64,000 bases of DNA from Posidonia oceanica. Lineage: Eukaryota > Streptophyta > Magnoliopsida > Alismatales > Posidoniaceae. The stretch is taken from contig JAZBRS010000029.1 in the NCBI GenBank assembly GCA_037176725.1, forward strand, positions 124,467,001 to 124,531,000. Reading direction: 5' to 3'. Shown here in pieces: positions 36,976 through 47,693 of this stretch. Under the pieces are notes generated by a model, which made no database searches, was not told the DNA's origin, and saw only the letters and a program-made list of their open reading frames with translations. The first letter of the stretch is position 1. Every line of letters starts with the position of its first letter. Position numbers and translations under genes: made by a program.

Positions 36976-37107
36976 GCCGCCAGTCGGAGCGGTGACTTGT
37001 GTCGTCACAGCGCATACCAGCGGCGTGTGCTATCGCCATTGTGAGGAGCGACTGTGCCGTCGCCGCGCATAACGGCGACGTGTACTGTCACCGTGGTGAC
37101 AAGTGAC
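36976..37107 (+). repeat. G1 LTR palindromic module array, cluster 2 (5 units)
   Basis: Units begin at 36976, 37004, 37032, 37059 and 37087 (28, 28, 27, 28 bp apart). Left arms GCCGCC, GTCACA, ATCGCC, GTCGCC, GTCACC; right arms GGTGAC, AGCGGC, AGCGAC, GGCGAC, AGTGAC; core 9 or 10 nt; linkers like GTGTGCT and GTGTACT. Confidence 0.8.
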
Positions 37108-37715
37108 TTAGCCCGAGTCCAGACAGTGGACAGTGCCCCCTGTTTGCCGCCTTGTCTTTCGTTCGCTTGACTAGCTTTGCTTTGGTTTTGTTTCCCTGGC
37201 CTGTTTATTATCACATCATGTTATTTCAACTTTAATTAGTCATTTTGGCATGGTTTTGCTAAGCTTTGCATGGTTTATAAATGCATGTTGCATACCGCCC
37301 TCGGGCGAACATAAACCGGCGTTATACGCCAACATTAGCCACACAAGAGCGGATTGGCCAAGAAAGACCGACTTCCTCGGACGTGTCGGGGGTGCTTAAC
37401 ACCTTCCCCGTGTGTAACAAGAGTCCTTACCCTTTCTCTGGACCACATTGACCCTGTGTCACACACATTTGGATCAGACTAGCATGTTTTTAAACTGCAT
37501 GAGCTTTTCTGCATGTTTTCATATACGGTTTTAATAGATTAGGTGGCGACTCCATGTCTTTTCTTTTATTTTCCTTTGCGTTCGCCTGTTTTCCCGGTGT
37601 TTTCGAGTCGACTTCCTCCCCGAATTCACCGTTGACCATGGCCCCTCTCTCCAGTCGGTGTGTGCGAGCTCTAACAGCGTGCGACCGCATCGTCGAGGAC
37701 GTGGTCACTGGAAAG

Positions 37716-37733
37716 TGGCGACTCCGCTAGGGA
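37716..37733 (+). promoter_or_regulatory. G1 primer binding site (tRNA-Arg type)
   Basis: TGGCGACTCCGCTAGGGA, the primer-site form known for Tat/Ogre elements, directly after the LTR. Confidence 0.88.
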
Positions 37734-38997
37734 TACTAGACTCCGGCTTTTGTTTGCCGCTTTTCTGCTTTTGTGTGGCTTACTCTTTTCTTAGCTAAGC
37801 ATTTAATTACCATGTTTACTTGATTATCGCATTAATCCATGCTTTTTGCTTAGCTTAGCATTTAATTACCATGTTTACTTGATTGTCGCATTAATCCATT
37901 CTCTTTTCTTAGCTTAGCATTTAATTACCATGTTTACTTGATTGTCGCGTTAATTCATGCATTTTGCTTATCTTAGCATTTAATTACCATATTTGCTTGA
38001 TTATCACGTTAATCCATGCCTTTTGCTTGGTGTTTGGCTTATTTTACACAAATATGCTATGCCACTTCACTTATACACATGCCATGCTTATACATGCCTT
38101 TTGATGTATTGATTGTCTTTTATTTTCACTAATCATGAGACACAACACTAACACATACCATGAGCATGCCTTTTGTAATGATGTGTCGTACTTTGCTTGC
38201 CATAATTGGGTGATTTTCTTCCCCTTTTGCACTAATCCCAAGGACAATTAGAGATTGACTGTTTCTCCCATGGTTAATTAAAAATGGCAAGTAAAATCAA
38301 TTCTAGGAACGACTAGAGACATAAACACACCTTCATCCCCTTGAGTTAATAAAACATGCAAGTAAAAAACTTTAATCATGTTTGCATGAAGGATCATATA
38401 GGACATGCATCTTCTCATCTCTGAGTCCACCTACTAGTCTGAGAAGTGCAGTATCAGTCTCTTGTTCCATCACTTTGGCATGGGGCGAGTTGGTCGGTCT
38501 GTCCCCCCTTGTCAGGGGTCGTGTCGGTGTTAGTAGAGGGTACAGCCCATGCTTTGGCAGTGTCGAGGCTCCTAATGCACCACCCATTATTGCTTGAGCT
38601 TTGGCCAGGATTTAGACGGGGACCTTTCTTTCTGCCTGAGTCAGTGACCCGTACACCTGTGAGAGTCTGAAGTAGACAGCCTACTAGGACACGCTAGATT
38701 GGTGAGAGAGAGAGCATACTAGAAAGCATGCATTTGAATGAGTGCCATTCATGCCATAATTAAAAACACTTGCATTTTTTTTCAGGTTTTAACACCTGTT
38801 TGTCAAGTCTATTGCACAGGTCAGTGAGCGAGTGCCCTAGCCGGAGCTTGAGTCCTTTCTTTTACTGACACCCCTATTGCAACACCTTTTCTTGACCATC
38901 CTCTCCCGAGCTGTCCGCCTTTGCGACGATAACTCGTCCTAGGACTCGTCCTCTCGTTTACCGTCGCAGCCCTGTTCTCACTCACTCAGGGTCATCC
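37734..38997 (+). other. G1 leader between primer site and gag
   Basis: Starts with GATACTAGACTCCGGCTTT, also found in G2. Four copies of a 60-bp repeat containing AGCATTTAATTACCATG lie at 37795-38025. From about 38215 to 38710 the sequence is closely matched in G2 (58390-58910), including a short open frame (38382-38597) and a CCCC/GGGG stem near 38505. Confidence 0.8.
38382..38597 (+). other. Conserved leader short ORF in G1 (71 codons)
   Basis: Open frame whose middle (SPPTSL, SVSC, LAWGE, VGLSPLV, GRVGVS, PNAPP) matches the frame in the G2 leader at 58568-58831. It may be an upstream ORF or a by-product of a conserved RNA structure. Confidence 0.4.
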
Positions 38998-41631
38998 ATG
39001 ACCCAGTGTGCCGGTGAGCCCCAACCTTTTGCTACCCCAGAGGGGATATCCACTTTGGTCCCTCCGACTCTCACTTTGACTCCCTCTTTGCCTCTCTCGA
39101 CACCAGTATCCCACCCTCTGGTGCATGGGATGCCCTTATATTCTGTAGGGCATTGTTAGACCTTCACCACTCCAGATCCTGTCACCGAGTCCATCTTGGT
39201 GACTACCACTCGCGCTTCGGAGACTTTGCTGACGGCCTCCTCTCCCCAGGGCTATGTCATTTTTGACACCTTTTCTACTGCGGCGACTTCTACTATATGA
39301 ACCCTGCCTTCTGGTCAGTCTGTGTCCTTGCCTCTGGCATCTGGTCCCTCACTGACTCTGCACTTCAGCGTTCCCACTGACGGGACCCCTGACGTGCAGT
39401 ATCAGCATCTGATGGAGCTTGCCCAGGCACTACAGGGTATGGCTCTGTCTGTTCGCCCCTCTGTGATTCTCGCTGCTCCTAAGATTCCCCTACAGCCTGC
39501 TCCTGCATTCCAGGATTTTACCACTGCACTTCCGCCTTAGCTGTCGCCTCAGCTACTCACTGCTCTGACGATGGGGGCGCAGCCTCTGCCTTCTGCATTC
39601 ACACCACTCGCGGCACAGCATATGACTTCGCCACCTGGTGGCCAGCCCCTCGGGCTGGTAGGAGCGCAGTACCCCTCAAGCCCGCTGCCCGACACCGTGC
39701 CAGTGTAGCAGTTGTTGCTCCCGTACTCTGCACTAATCATCGCACAGTATTCTGCCTACCCCTACCCAGTGCATCAGTTGGTTCCTTCCCCAGCATGCAC
39801 ACCACCATGCACTGCACCCATGCACGGATACGTTGGCCCTCACGTCGCATCACCAGGCGATGCGATGGTGGATCTGGAGGAGCACTTAGGTGCGACCCAT
39901 TAAGCGTATGCGACCCTTGTCCAAGCTGCACCATCACCATCGGCAGCGGCTCCATATGCCCTCCTCACCAAGATGGGCGACCTGGAAAGAGCACTACGTC
40001 TAGTGCAGGGTGGTGATCGCCAGTCCTACCAGTTCTGGGACCTCTGCTATTTCCCAGAGGTGGTGTTCCTATCGAAATTCCATATCCCAGACTTTGACAA
40101 GTACAATGGTAAGGGCTGCCCTATTTCCCATCTAAGGGCGTACTGCGGAGATCTTGCTCAGCTTCAGGCTGATGAGAGGTTGTTGATCCGCTTGTTCCAA
40201 AAGAGTCTGACTGGCCCGGCCCTCAAGTGATTCACTTCCCTTGATATGGCCATCATCAAGACTTAGAGCAACCTCAGTCAGGCGTTCCTGGAACAGTACT
40301 CCTTCAATATGGACCTGGTCCCAAAGCACAAGGATCTGGTCGCCACCAAGCAGAAGTCTAATGAGCTGTTTGGGGAGTACGTCGGCCGCTGGCGCACCCT
40401 CACCTCACAGGTTCGCGATAGGCCCTCTGACAAGGAGTATATCGAGATCATCATCTGAGGTGCGCAGTCGTCAACTAGGGCTCTGCTTAGCATACAGCCT
40501 GTCGCCACTTTTGCATCTCTGATTCAGGCTGGTGCTCGTGTGGAGAGCTCGCTGCGAAGTGGCAACTTCCTTGCGCTCTACACGTTCGGCAAGAAAGCCA
40601 CCGCTCCAACAACAACAACAATAGTGGCAGCAATAGCAACAACAACAACGGCAGCAACAACAGCCACCCTAGGAGAAAGGACCCTCTGAGAACCACCGTT
40701 GCATACGTCGACTCCCCTGCCATGCCCGTCCATGTGGTGGCTCCGCCTGGCCCGAATCAGGTAGTCTATGCACCCGCACCTAGGGCACCTCCCACTCCAC
40801 AAACCACACAACCACCGCCCGACTGGTCTATCCTACGACACCGATTCGGCAAAGACAATACTAAGGACAGAGACGGCCTTACATGAATCAGTGTCACTTC
40901 ACTCCACTAGTGGAACCGCTGAGTGTCGTCTTCCCTAAGGTTGAGTTGCTCCTTAGGCTCCCCGAGATTCGCCCACCGCCGAACCCACTTCTGGAGTGGT
41001 ACCATGCGAATCTGTTCTGCAACTACCATTGAGTCGTAGGGCACTCGACGGATAATTGCTTCACGTTGCGGGACGCTATTTAGGACTTGATTAACCGAAT
41101 GGTCATCATCATTAACACGCAGGAGGTAGCATCCACTTCCGCACCTCCACCAGCATCCACACCTACATCAGGACCAACACCCTCCCATCCTAGCATTGTC
41201 CACTAGCCTCTGCCGGAGCATTCTGGCCCGGGAGGCCCGAGGACCTCAGGAATACACTCCATCTTCTCTTTCGGGTCCGCTACGTCTATGGTGGACCCCT
41301 CTGATCTCATCCAAGATATCTCTGAGCCTTTTCCCTCCTCTCTCTATCTTGCAGCAGTTGCCGGCTCCAAGTCAGGAATCAATATGATTCGACTAGATGC
41401 CAAACCGAAGCTCCCCACCGCGCGGCCCACCATGCAACCCCAAGCTCAACCACCTGTCTGCCTGCTAGCTAGGTCCCAGCCAGAACCCTCAGACCTTCCC
41501 AGCAGCATTCCCAGTTCCCCTACCATCCAGTAAACATCACAACAGCCCCTCTCGAGCTCGTAGCTCGTGCTCCCCTGGTTGTTAACCTGACCAGGGATAC
41601 CCATCACGTGCTATATGACTACGCCACATAA
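38998..41631 (+). pseudogene. G1 gag
   Basis: Starts MTQCAGEPQPF at 38998, at the same place as G2 gag (59171). Pro/Ser/Thr/Gln-rich N-terminal half to about 39960, then the retrotransposon gag core: ERALRLVQGGDRQSYQFWDL, IPDFDKYNGKGCPISHLRAY, LLIRLFQKSLTGPALK, EYVGRWRTL. A CHHC zinc knuckle, CNYH-stop-VVGHSTDNC, lies at 41020-41062. Stops at conserved Trp or Arg positions near 40228, 40264 and 40456 and many later ones; the N-rich stretch at 40590-40680 has shifted frame. Confidence 0.85.
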
Positions 41632-43184
41632 ATGTGCGCGGAAATCACGCAGTTGGGGAGGGTTTACAAGCCTGCAACATCGGTAGCCAAGCCTAGTCAT
41701 CCAGAGCCCACTCTACCCCCACCAGTAAGCCAACCTTCTGGTCCCACTACAGAAGAACCCTCTACCAAAGCCACCCCTTCCACCACCAAAAAGGATCAAC
41801 CCATGGCCGACATTATCACCCAACTTAAGAAAGTCAAGGCCGACATATCCATTTGGGACCTTATCCACACATCCTCTGAGCACCGAGATGCTTTCCTCCG
41901 TGTCTTCTAAACTGCCCATGTATCCACAACCATTGAGCAAGCAACCCTAGAGAGCATGGTGGGCATGATCGCAGTTCCCCAGGTCATCTCTTTTCAAGTG
42001 ATGAGCTGCCTCCAGTGGGAATCAATCATAACCAACCCCTATTCATCACGGTGCAGTTCAAGAACTTCGGCATTCCCCTAACGCTCGTTGATAATAGCGC
42101 AGGCCTTAACGTCTGTCCCTTGCGTACAGCAATTAAGTTCGGATTCAAAGCCGAGGATATCACGCCAACCACAAAGGGAATGACGGCCTTTGACAACACA
42201 CACCATGACTCTTTGGGGATTCTGATTATTCCCCTTACTATTGGCCTAGTCATATTCGATGTAGAATTCTACATCGTTGACTTGGAACCCACCTTCAACC
42301 TTCTGCTTGGGCGCCCTTGGTTGCACAAGCATCAAGTCATCCCCTTGACCCTCCATCGCATGATCAAGTTCCATTGTGGCGACGACGTTGTCGTTGTCAT
42401 GGCGGAGAACTTCGACAAGGAGCAGATCGAGGCGATTTCTTCCGTGTCTCAACAGACTGTCCAGTTTGATCCCAAGCCTTCTGATACTTTGTACCGCGTT
42501 AATCGGTTCGATCCGGTTAACTATATCCCCGATCTTGAGTGTGTCAGCTACTTGGCCGTTCACAGCAATCCCTTTCGGATGGTTGAGAACCTCTGTCACA
42601 GGTGGGGCTATGTGAAGGGAACACCACTCGGGCAGTATGACCAAGGGATCGCCGAGTCGATCGCGGCCGAAGAACGAAGAGACTTTGAAGGTCTCGGGTA
42701 TGACTGGCAGCCCCAGGAAGATGGATGCCTACACTCGAGGAATCGGAAGATTGCCATCCCTCGGGATCTCACTAACTTTGCCAGTGCAGGTGCCCTTGAT
42801 CCAAACAAAAGCCAAGCTATAGCACAACAAGCGCCGTGCCAGAATCCCCCACTGCCGATAGAGGAGTGGGTTTGCATCGAGGACTACTACTTGGATGAGG
42901 AGCAGTTTGGCACAGTGGATGTAGTTTGGACCAACAGAAAGGTCCAGTTCAACCCAGCAGCATCTCAGTCAGTTTGCCTGGCCCTCCCTTCTACTAATAC
43001 AGCAGCAAAATCATTGAGTTCTGTGTCAGAGTTGACAGTCTCTCCCACTTCTGCAGTTTTACCAGCACCTTCGACAGCCACGGCAGTAGCTCCAGAGTTA
43101 GGAGCACACCCTCAGGCATTGTTCACCAGTCTGCTCATAGCCTCAGTTGCGTCAGCACAGCAGTCACCCTCTCTGGCAGTTTAG
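41632..43184 (+). pseudogene. G1 aspartic protease region
   Basis: The open frame from 42015 carries NHNQPLFITVQFKNF, the active-site block LVDNSAGLNVCP (DSG/DTG in most retropepsins) and FNLLLGRPWLHKHQVIP, the conserved C-terminal protease motif. A shift near 41910-41995 separates it from the linker that starts at 41632. It then continues as a long linker with VCIEDYYLDEEQFGT. The element's polyprotein protease. Confidence 0.85.
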
Positions 43185-44405
43185 TTAGACAGTTCAGCCA
43201 GCTTCGTGACTCAGCCCGCTTCATCAGCACCACCACCAATAACACAGGTGGCTCCATCAGCCATACAGCCATCTACCTCGATAAATCAAGTCTTGTGGTG
43301 GGCCCCCAAGGCGTCTTCAGTCATGCAACCAGCATCACCAGCGGACGTAGGCGTTTCGTCGCCTGGCACAACCGTCCAGCTATCAGCCCTCTAGAGGAGC
43401 ACATCTATCTCCCCTCTAGCCACAGCAGTAACTTTGTCAGTACACCTGCCAGTTGCACCACTGGCCAGCCTGTTTGCATCCCTGATCGCCACAGCACCGT
43501 AGTCAGTCACGTCGGAAGATCAGTCAGTCAGTTAGTTAGCACAGCCGGCAGCAAAACAGACACCCCAGTCAGTGGTACAGTTAACAGCCAGGGGCACCCA
43601 CACAGGCGAGGGAACTGCCGAGCAAGAGTCTCAAGAGGCCATCAGCACCTACTATGTTGACTTGTCCACAGATGAGGAGGAAGGAGCGACTGCAGAGGCT
43701 CAGGTAGACAGCTTGCTCGGAGACTTGGAACTATTGTTCCAAGAGTAGCTTGCAGCACTGCGGAGGATGCCACAGAACAGCAGGCGGTAAAGAAAGGAAA
43801 AGCCGTGGTCACGGATCCCTCCTAGTAGGAAGACCATCCATCTATCATGGTCTTAGAAGAAGAATCAGCAACAACACCCATTAGACCAGTTGAGTTAATC
43901 ACTCCGCAGCTAGGAGGTGGGTCTAGATGGTTTGTACAGTACATGCCCCACTCAGGCAGTGCAGCAGGCAGCAGTAAGCAAATCAGTCATCTGGAGGACA
44001 GCTGCCAGTCTGATACACTTCCCGCAAGTACATCAGGAGAGGCAGAGGAGGAGACAGCAGCCGCAATAGTGACAACAGCGGTAGTAGCCCAAGCAGTGGT
44101 AGCAACAACAAAACAGGTAGAGGAGCCAGATCAGTTGGTGAGTCCAGAGACCGCCAGAGCAGAGGTCATGCACGCACCGAGCATACAGAAACACTCAGGT
44201 GAGCGTGACCATTTTGAGGCGTCATCAGGGCCAGGAAGTGGAACACATCCACTCCTTTGATATCACGGACCCAACCTTTGAGATCCTCTCAGAACTCATT
44301 GCATATGGAGAGGAGGACGATACAGGCGTAGATGAGAATGATGAATCGCCGAAGTTCCAGCCCTACGATGATGACCTAAAGGGTCCTAACCTCCACGTCG
44401 AATAA
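43185..44405 (+). other. G1 protease-RT linker, low-complexity
   Basis: Ala/Ser/Thr/Gln-rich, unstable in frame, ending with ITDPTFEILSELIAYGEEDD and the DDLKGPNLHVE stretch before RT. No catalytic motif seen. Confidence 0.65.
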
Positions 44406-45325
44406 GAGACAGAGGTTATCAACATCAGCACGGCAGAGGAAGTCAAAGAGGTCCGCATTAGTGCCAAACTGTCACCCCAGGCCAGAGCAGAATTCCTAGC
44501 TTTCCTCAAGGAATATGCAGACGTTTATGCCTGGAGTTATGATGACATGGTCGGCCTCGACATCGAGGTAGTGGTACACACTCTGCTGCTGAAGCCAGAT
44601 GTAAAGCTAGTGAAGCAAAAACTCAGGAGATGGCGACCACAATGGCTGATCAAGATCAAAGAAGAAATCATGAAGCAACATAATGTCAGTTTCCTCAAGG
44701 TCGTCCTATACCCAGAATGGCTTGCTAATGTTGTGCTAGTGCCAAAGAAAGATGGTCGGGTCCGCATGTGCATCGACTACAGAGACCTGAACAAGGCGAG
44801 TCCCAAGGACGACTTCCCATTACCGCACATTGACGTCCTGATCGACAACACAAGGGGCACAAAATGCTCTCCTTCATGGACGGCTTCTCCAGCTACAACC
44901 AGATAAGAATGGCAGAAGAAGACATGGAAAAGACATCCTTTATCACCCTCTGGGGAGTCTTCTACTATCAAGTAATGCCATTTGGGCTCAAGAATGCAGG
45001 GGCAACTTATCAGAGGGCCATAATAGCATTATTCCATGGCCTCATGCACCAAGAAGTTGAGGTTTACATGGATGATATGATTGCCAAGTCTAGAGCGCCT
45101 GAGGATCACCTCGCCTGCCTGAAAAGGCTCTTCGATCGCTTGAGGCAATACAAGCTCCGCCTCAACCCCAATAAGTGCGTGTTCGGCGTATCATCTGGAA
45201 AACTCCTGGGATACATTGTTAGCCATAGGGGAATCGAGGTGTACTCAAGCAAGGCCAGAGCCATCGTGGAGATGCCACCCCCTAGAATTGAAAAGGAGAT
45301 CCGAGGACTATTGGGGCAATTGTAA
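44406..45325 (+). pseudogene. G1 reverse transcriptase
   Basis: Entry segment AEFLAFLKEYADVYAWSYDD, then NVVLVPKKDGRVRMCIDYRD, a one-base frameshift near 44855, FMDGFSSYNQI, FGLKNAGATYQR and the catalytic YMDDM at 45065-45079, GYIVSHRGIEV. A TAA at 45323-45325 replaces Gln before YISRF. Confidence 0.9.
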
Positions 45326-45880
45326 TACATCAGTCGGTTCATAGCACAGCTCACTCCCATTTGCGAACCGATATTCAAGCTCCTGAGGAAGAATGAACAG
45401 ATCAATTGGAGCGACGAGTGCCAGGCTGCATTTGACAAGATAAAGTAGCTCCTTATCAAGCCTCCGGTCCTAGTTCCTCCTACGCCAGGGCAACCCCTGC
45501 TCCTATACCTCTCTACCATGTAGCATTCCATGGGCGCAGTCTTGGGCCAACATGATGAATTAGGCAGAAAGGAATGAGCCATTTACTACCTGAGTAAGAA
45601 ATTTAATGACTGCGAAGCCAGGTACAGTACCATAGAGAAAGTCTACCTATCCCTTGTCTGGGCTGCGCAAAGACTAAGGCATTACATGATGGCCTATCCA
45701 GTTCTGCTCCTATGCCGGCATGACCTAATGAAGTTCCTCTTCCAAAAGCCAGCCATGGTAGGCAGATGCGTTAAGTGGCAGGTGTTGCTATCTCAGTACG
45801 ACATCACCTTCGTCACACAGAAGTCCATGAAGGGGCAAGCTGTGGCAGACCACTTGGCCGACTTTTCCTTGCCTGAATAT
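45326..45880 (+). pseudogene. G1 RNase H (pol-type)
   Basis: YISRFIAQLTPICEPIF, AIYYLSKKFNDCEARYSTIE, AYPVLLLCRHDLMKFLFQ, KGQAVADHLADF. In-frame stops near 45446, 45520 and 45577. Confidence 0.85.
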
Positions 45881-45954
45881 CAGCCTCTGCAGACACAGTT
45901 CCCCGATGAGAACATCCTGTTCGCCATGGAGGATTCTGAGCAGAAGGTCCCTGA

Positions 45955-46345
45955 AGGCGAGCAGCAGTGGCAGCTATACTTTGATGGTGCCATCAACAGA
46001 TGGGGTCGAGGCGTGGGTGCGGTATTAGCAACGCCGTAGGGGCAGCTGATCCCCTTTGCAAGGAAGTTGACCTTTGAATGCACCAACAACGAAGCAGAAT
46101 ATGAAGCGTGCATCCTGGGACTGAGAGTCGCACTCGAGCATGAGGTGCAGAAACTGCATGTGCACGGCGATGCAATGTTGGTGATCTCCCAGGTAAACGA
46201 CGACAGGAAGACAAAGGATCCAAAGCTCGTGCCATATCATGAACATCTACTAAAGCTTATTGAGGAGTTCAAGAACGTCCGCTTCACGTACATGAACAGA
46301 GCGAGGAATGCATATGCAGATGCACTGGCAACCTTGGCATTCTGG
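45955..46345 (+). pseudogene. G1 second, archaeal-type RNase H
   Basis: WQLYFDGAINRWGRGVGAV, CTNNEAEYEACILGLRVA, VHGDAMLVISQV and RNAYADALATLA give the four acidic residues (Asp, Glu, Asp, Asp). One TAG at 46037-46039 replaces Gln in ATPQGQ. This extra domain defines the Tat lineage of Ty3/Gypsy elements by established knowledge. Confidence 0.9.
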
Positions 46346-46429
46346 CTCAGCATACCTGAAGACCGTGCAGTGGACATATTCGTCACCCGCATGGAGCAGC
46401 CTGCGCATTGCATGAGCATAGAAGAGGCG

Positions 46430-47693
46430 GATCCAGTAGAAGAGCAACCATGGTGCCATGACATCAAGGTCATCCTGGAATCTGGCAGCCTCCCACCTGA
46501 CGCCTCAGCAGTAGATAGAAAGACTTTGGCACGTTTGGTGCTAAAGTATGTGGTAGGAGCAAGGCATCTCTATAGAAGGTCCTACAACCAGATGCTCCTA
46601 CGTTGCGTGGGCAAGAAAGAGGCCGACACACTGATGCTTCAAGTCCATGCAGGGACCTGCGGCCTGCATATGAACAGTGTGTTGCTAGCCAAGAAGATCG
46701 TGCTCCAGGGCTACTTCTGGTCAACCATGGAGGCAGATTGCTGCCAGTTTGTGTGCAGATGCCATAACTGTCAAATCCATGGGAATTTCATCCATGCTTC
46801 CCCGTAGCAGCTGCAAAGCATCTCATCGCCATGGCCCTTTTCGACTTGGGGGATAGACGTTGTTGGAGCAGTACATCCAGCAGTCTCCAATGGTCATTAC
46901 TTTATTCTTGTGGCGATCGACTACTTCACCAAGTGGGTGGAAGCAACCTCCTACAAAACTGTCACAGCCGCGACGATAGAGAAATTCATCCGGAACAACA
47001 TCATCGCCCAGTATGGGGTCCCATACACCATCATCTCTGAAAATGGCACAAACTTCATAGCCAGGAGGATCGAAGACTATATTCAGAGCTTCAAGATCAA
47101 ACATCATAGATCCTCGCCTTATCGGCCGCAGATGAATGGCGTAGTGGAGTCTGCTAACAAGAACATTGTAAAGATCCTAAAAAAGATGGCAGAAACTCAT
47201 AAGGACTGGCACGACAAGCTTCCGTACGCGCTATGGGCGTACAGGACATCAGTCTGGACCTCGACAAGAGCAACCCTGTACTCACTGGTATACGGCATGG
47301 AGGCGGTGCTACCCGTTGAAATAGAGATTCCTTCACTACAGATCCTACGAGAAGCTGAGTTGGAGGAGGCAGAATGGATCAAAGACCGCTGCATCCAGCT
47401 AAACTGATTGATGAACATAGGCTGCAAGCCATGCATCATGCCCATTGTTATTAGAAGCGAGTGGCCAGAGCATACCAGAAGAAGGTTAGGCCCAGAAGCT
47501 TCCAGCTTGGAGATTTGGTCCTGCGAGCCATTCATCTCCCGAACAGTCGAGGCAAATTCCGGCTCAACTAGCGCGGCCCCTTTGTGATCAAGCGGGTCTT
47601 CTCCGGTGGTGCAATGATCCTTGAGGACATGGACCAGGTTGAGCAGTCAGAAACGGTCAACTCATGCTACCTCAAGAAGTATTACCAGTAGCC
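46430..47693 (+). pseudogene. G1 integrase
   Basis: HHCC zinc domain (HAGTCGLHMNSV ... FVCRCHNCQIHG) at about 46645-46785, then a core with Asp in TWGIDVVG, FTKWVEA, SENGTNF where the second catalytic Asp is Glu (near 47038), and Glu in GVVESANKN. C-terminal part with SLVYGMEAVLPVEI; frame lost at 47406, with the expected LKKYY end near 47680. The D-to-E change alone would cripple it. Confidence 0.88.

Larger units (their letters stand above)
35179..37714 (+). repeat. G1 5' LTR (about 2.54 kb)
   Basis: Starts TGTAGACACCCCATTTTGG; ends just before the primer site. Preceded by CATAA, the expected left target duplication. Contains degenerate telomere-like CCCTAA words, two arrays of 28-bp palindromic modules, the conserved block GGGGGTGCTTAACACC at 37389, and a primer-site-like TGGCGACTCC at 37544. 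The open frames at 35445-36600 are GC-rich and lack domains. Confidence 0.85.
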
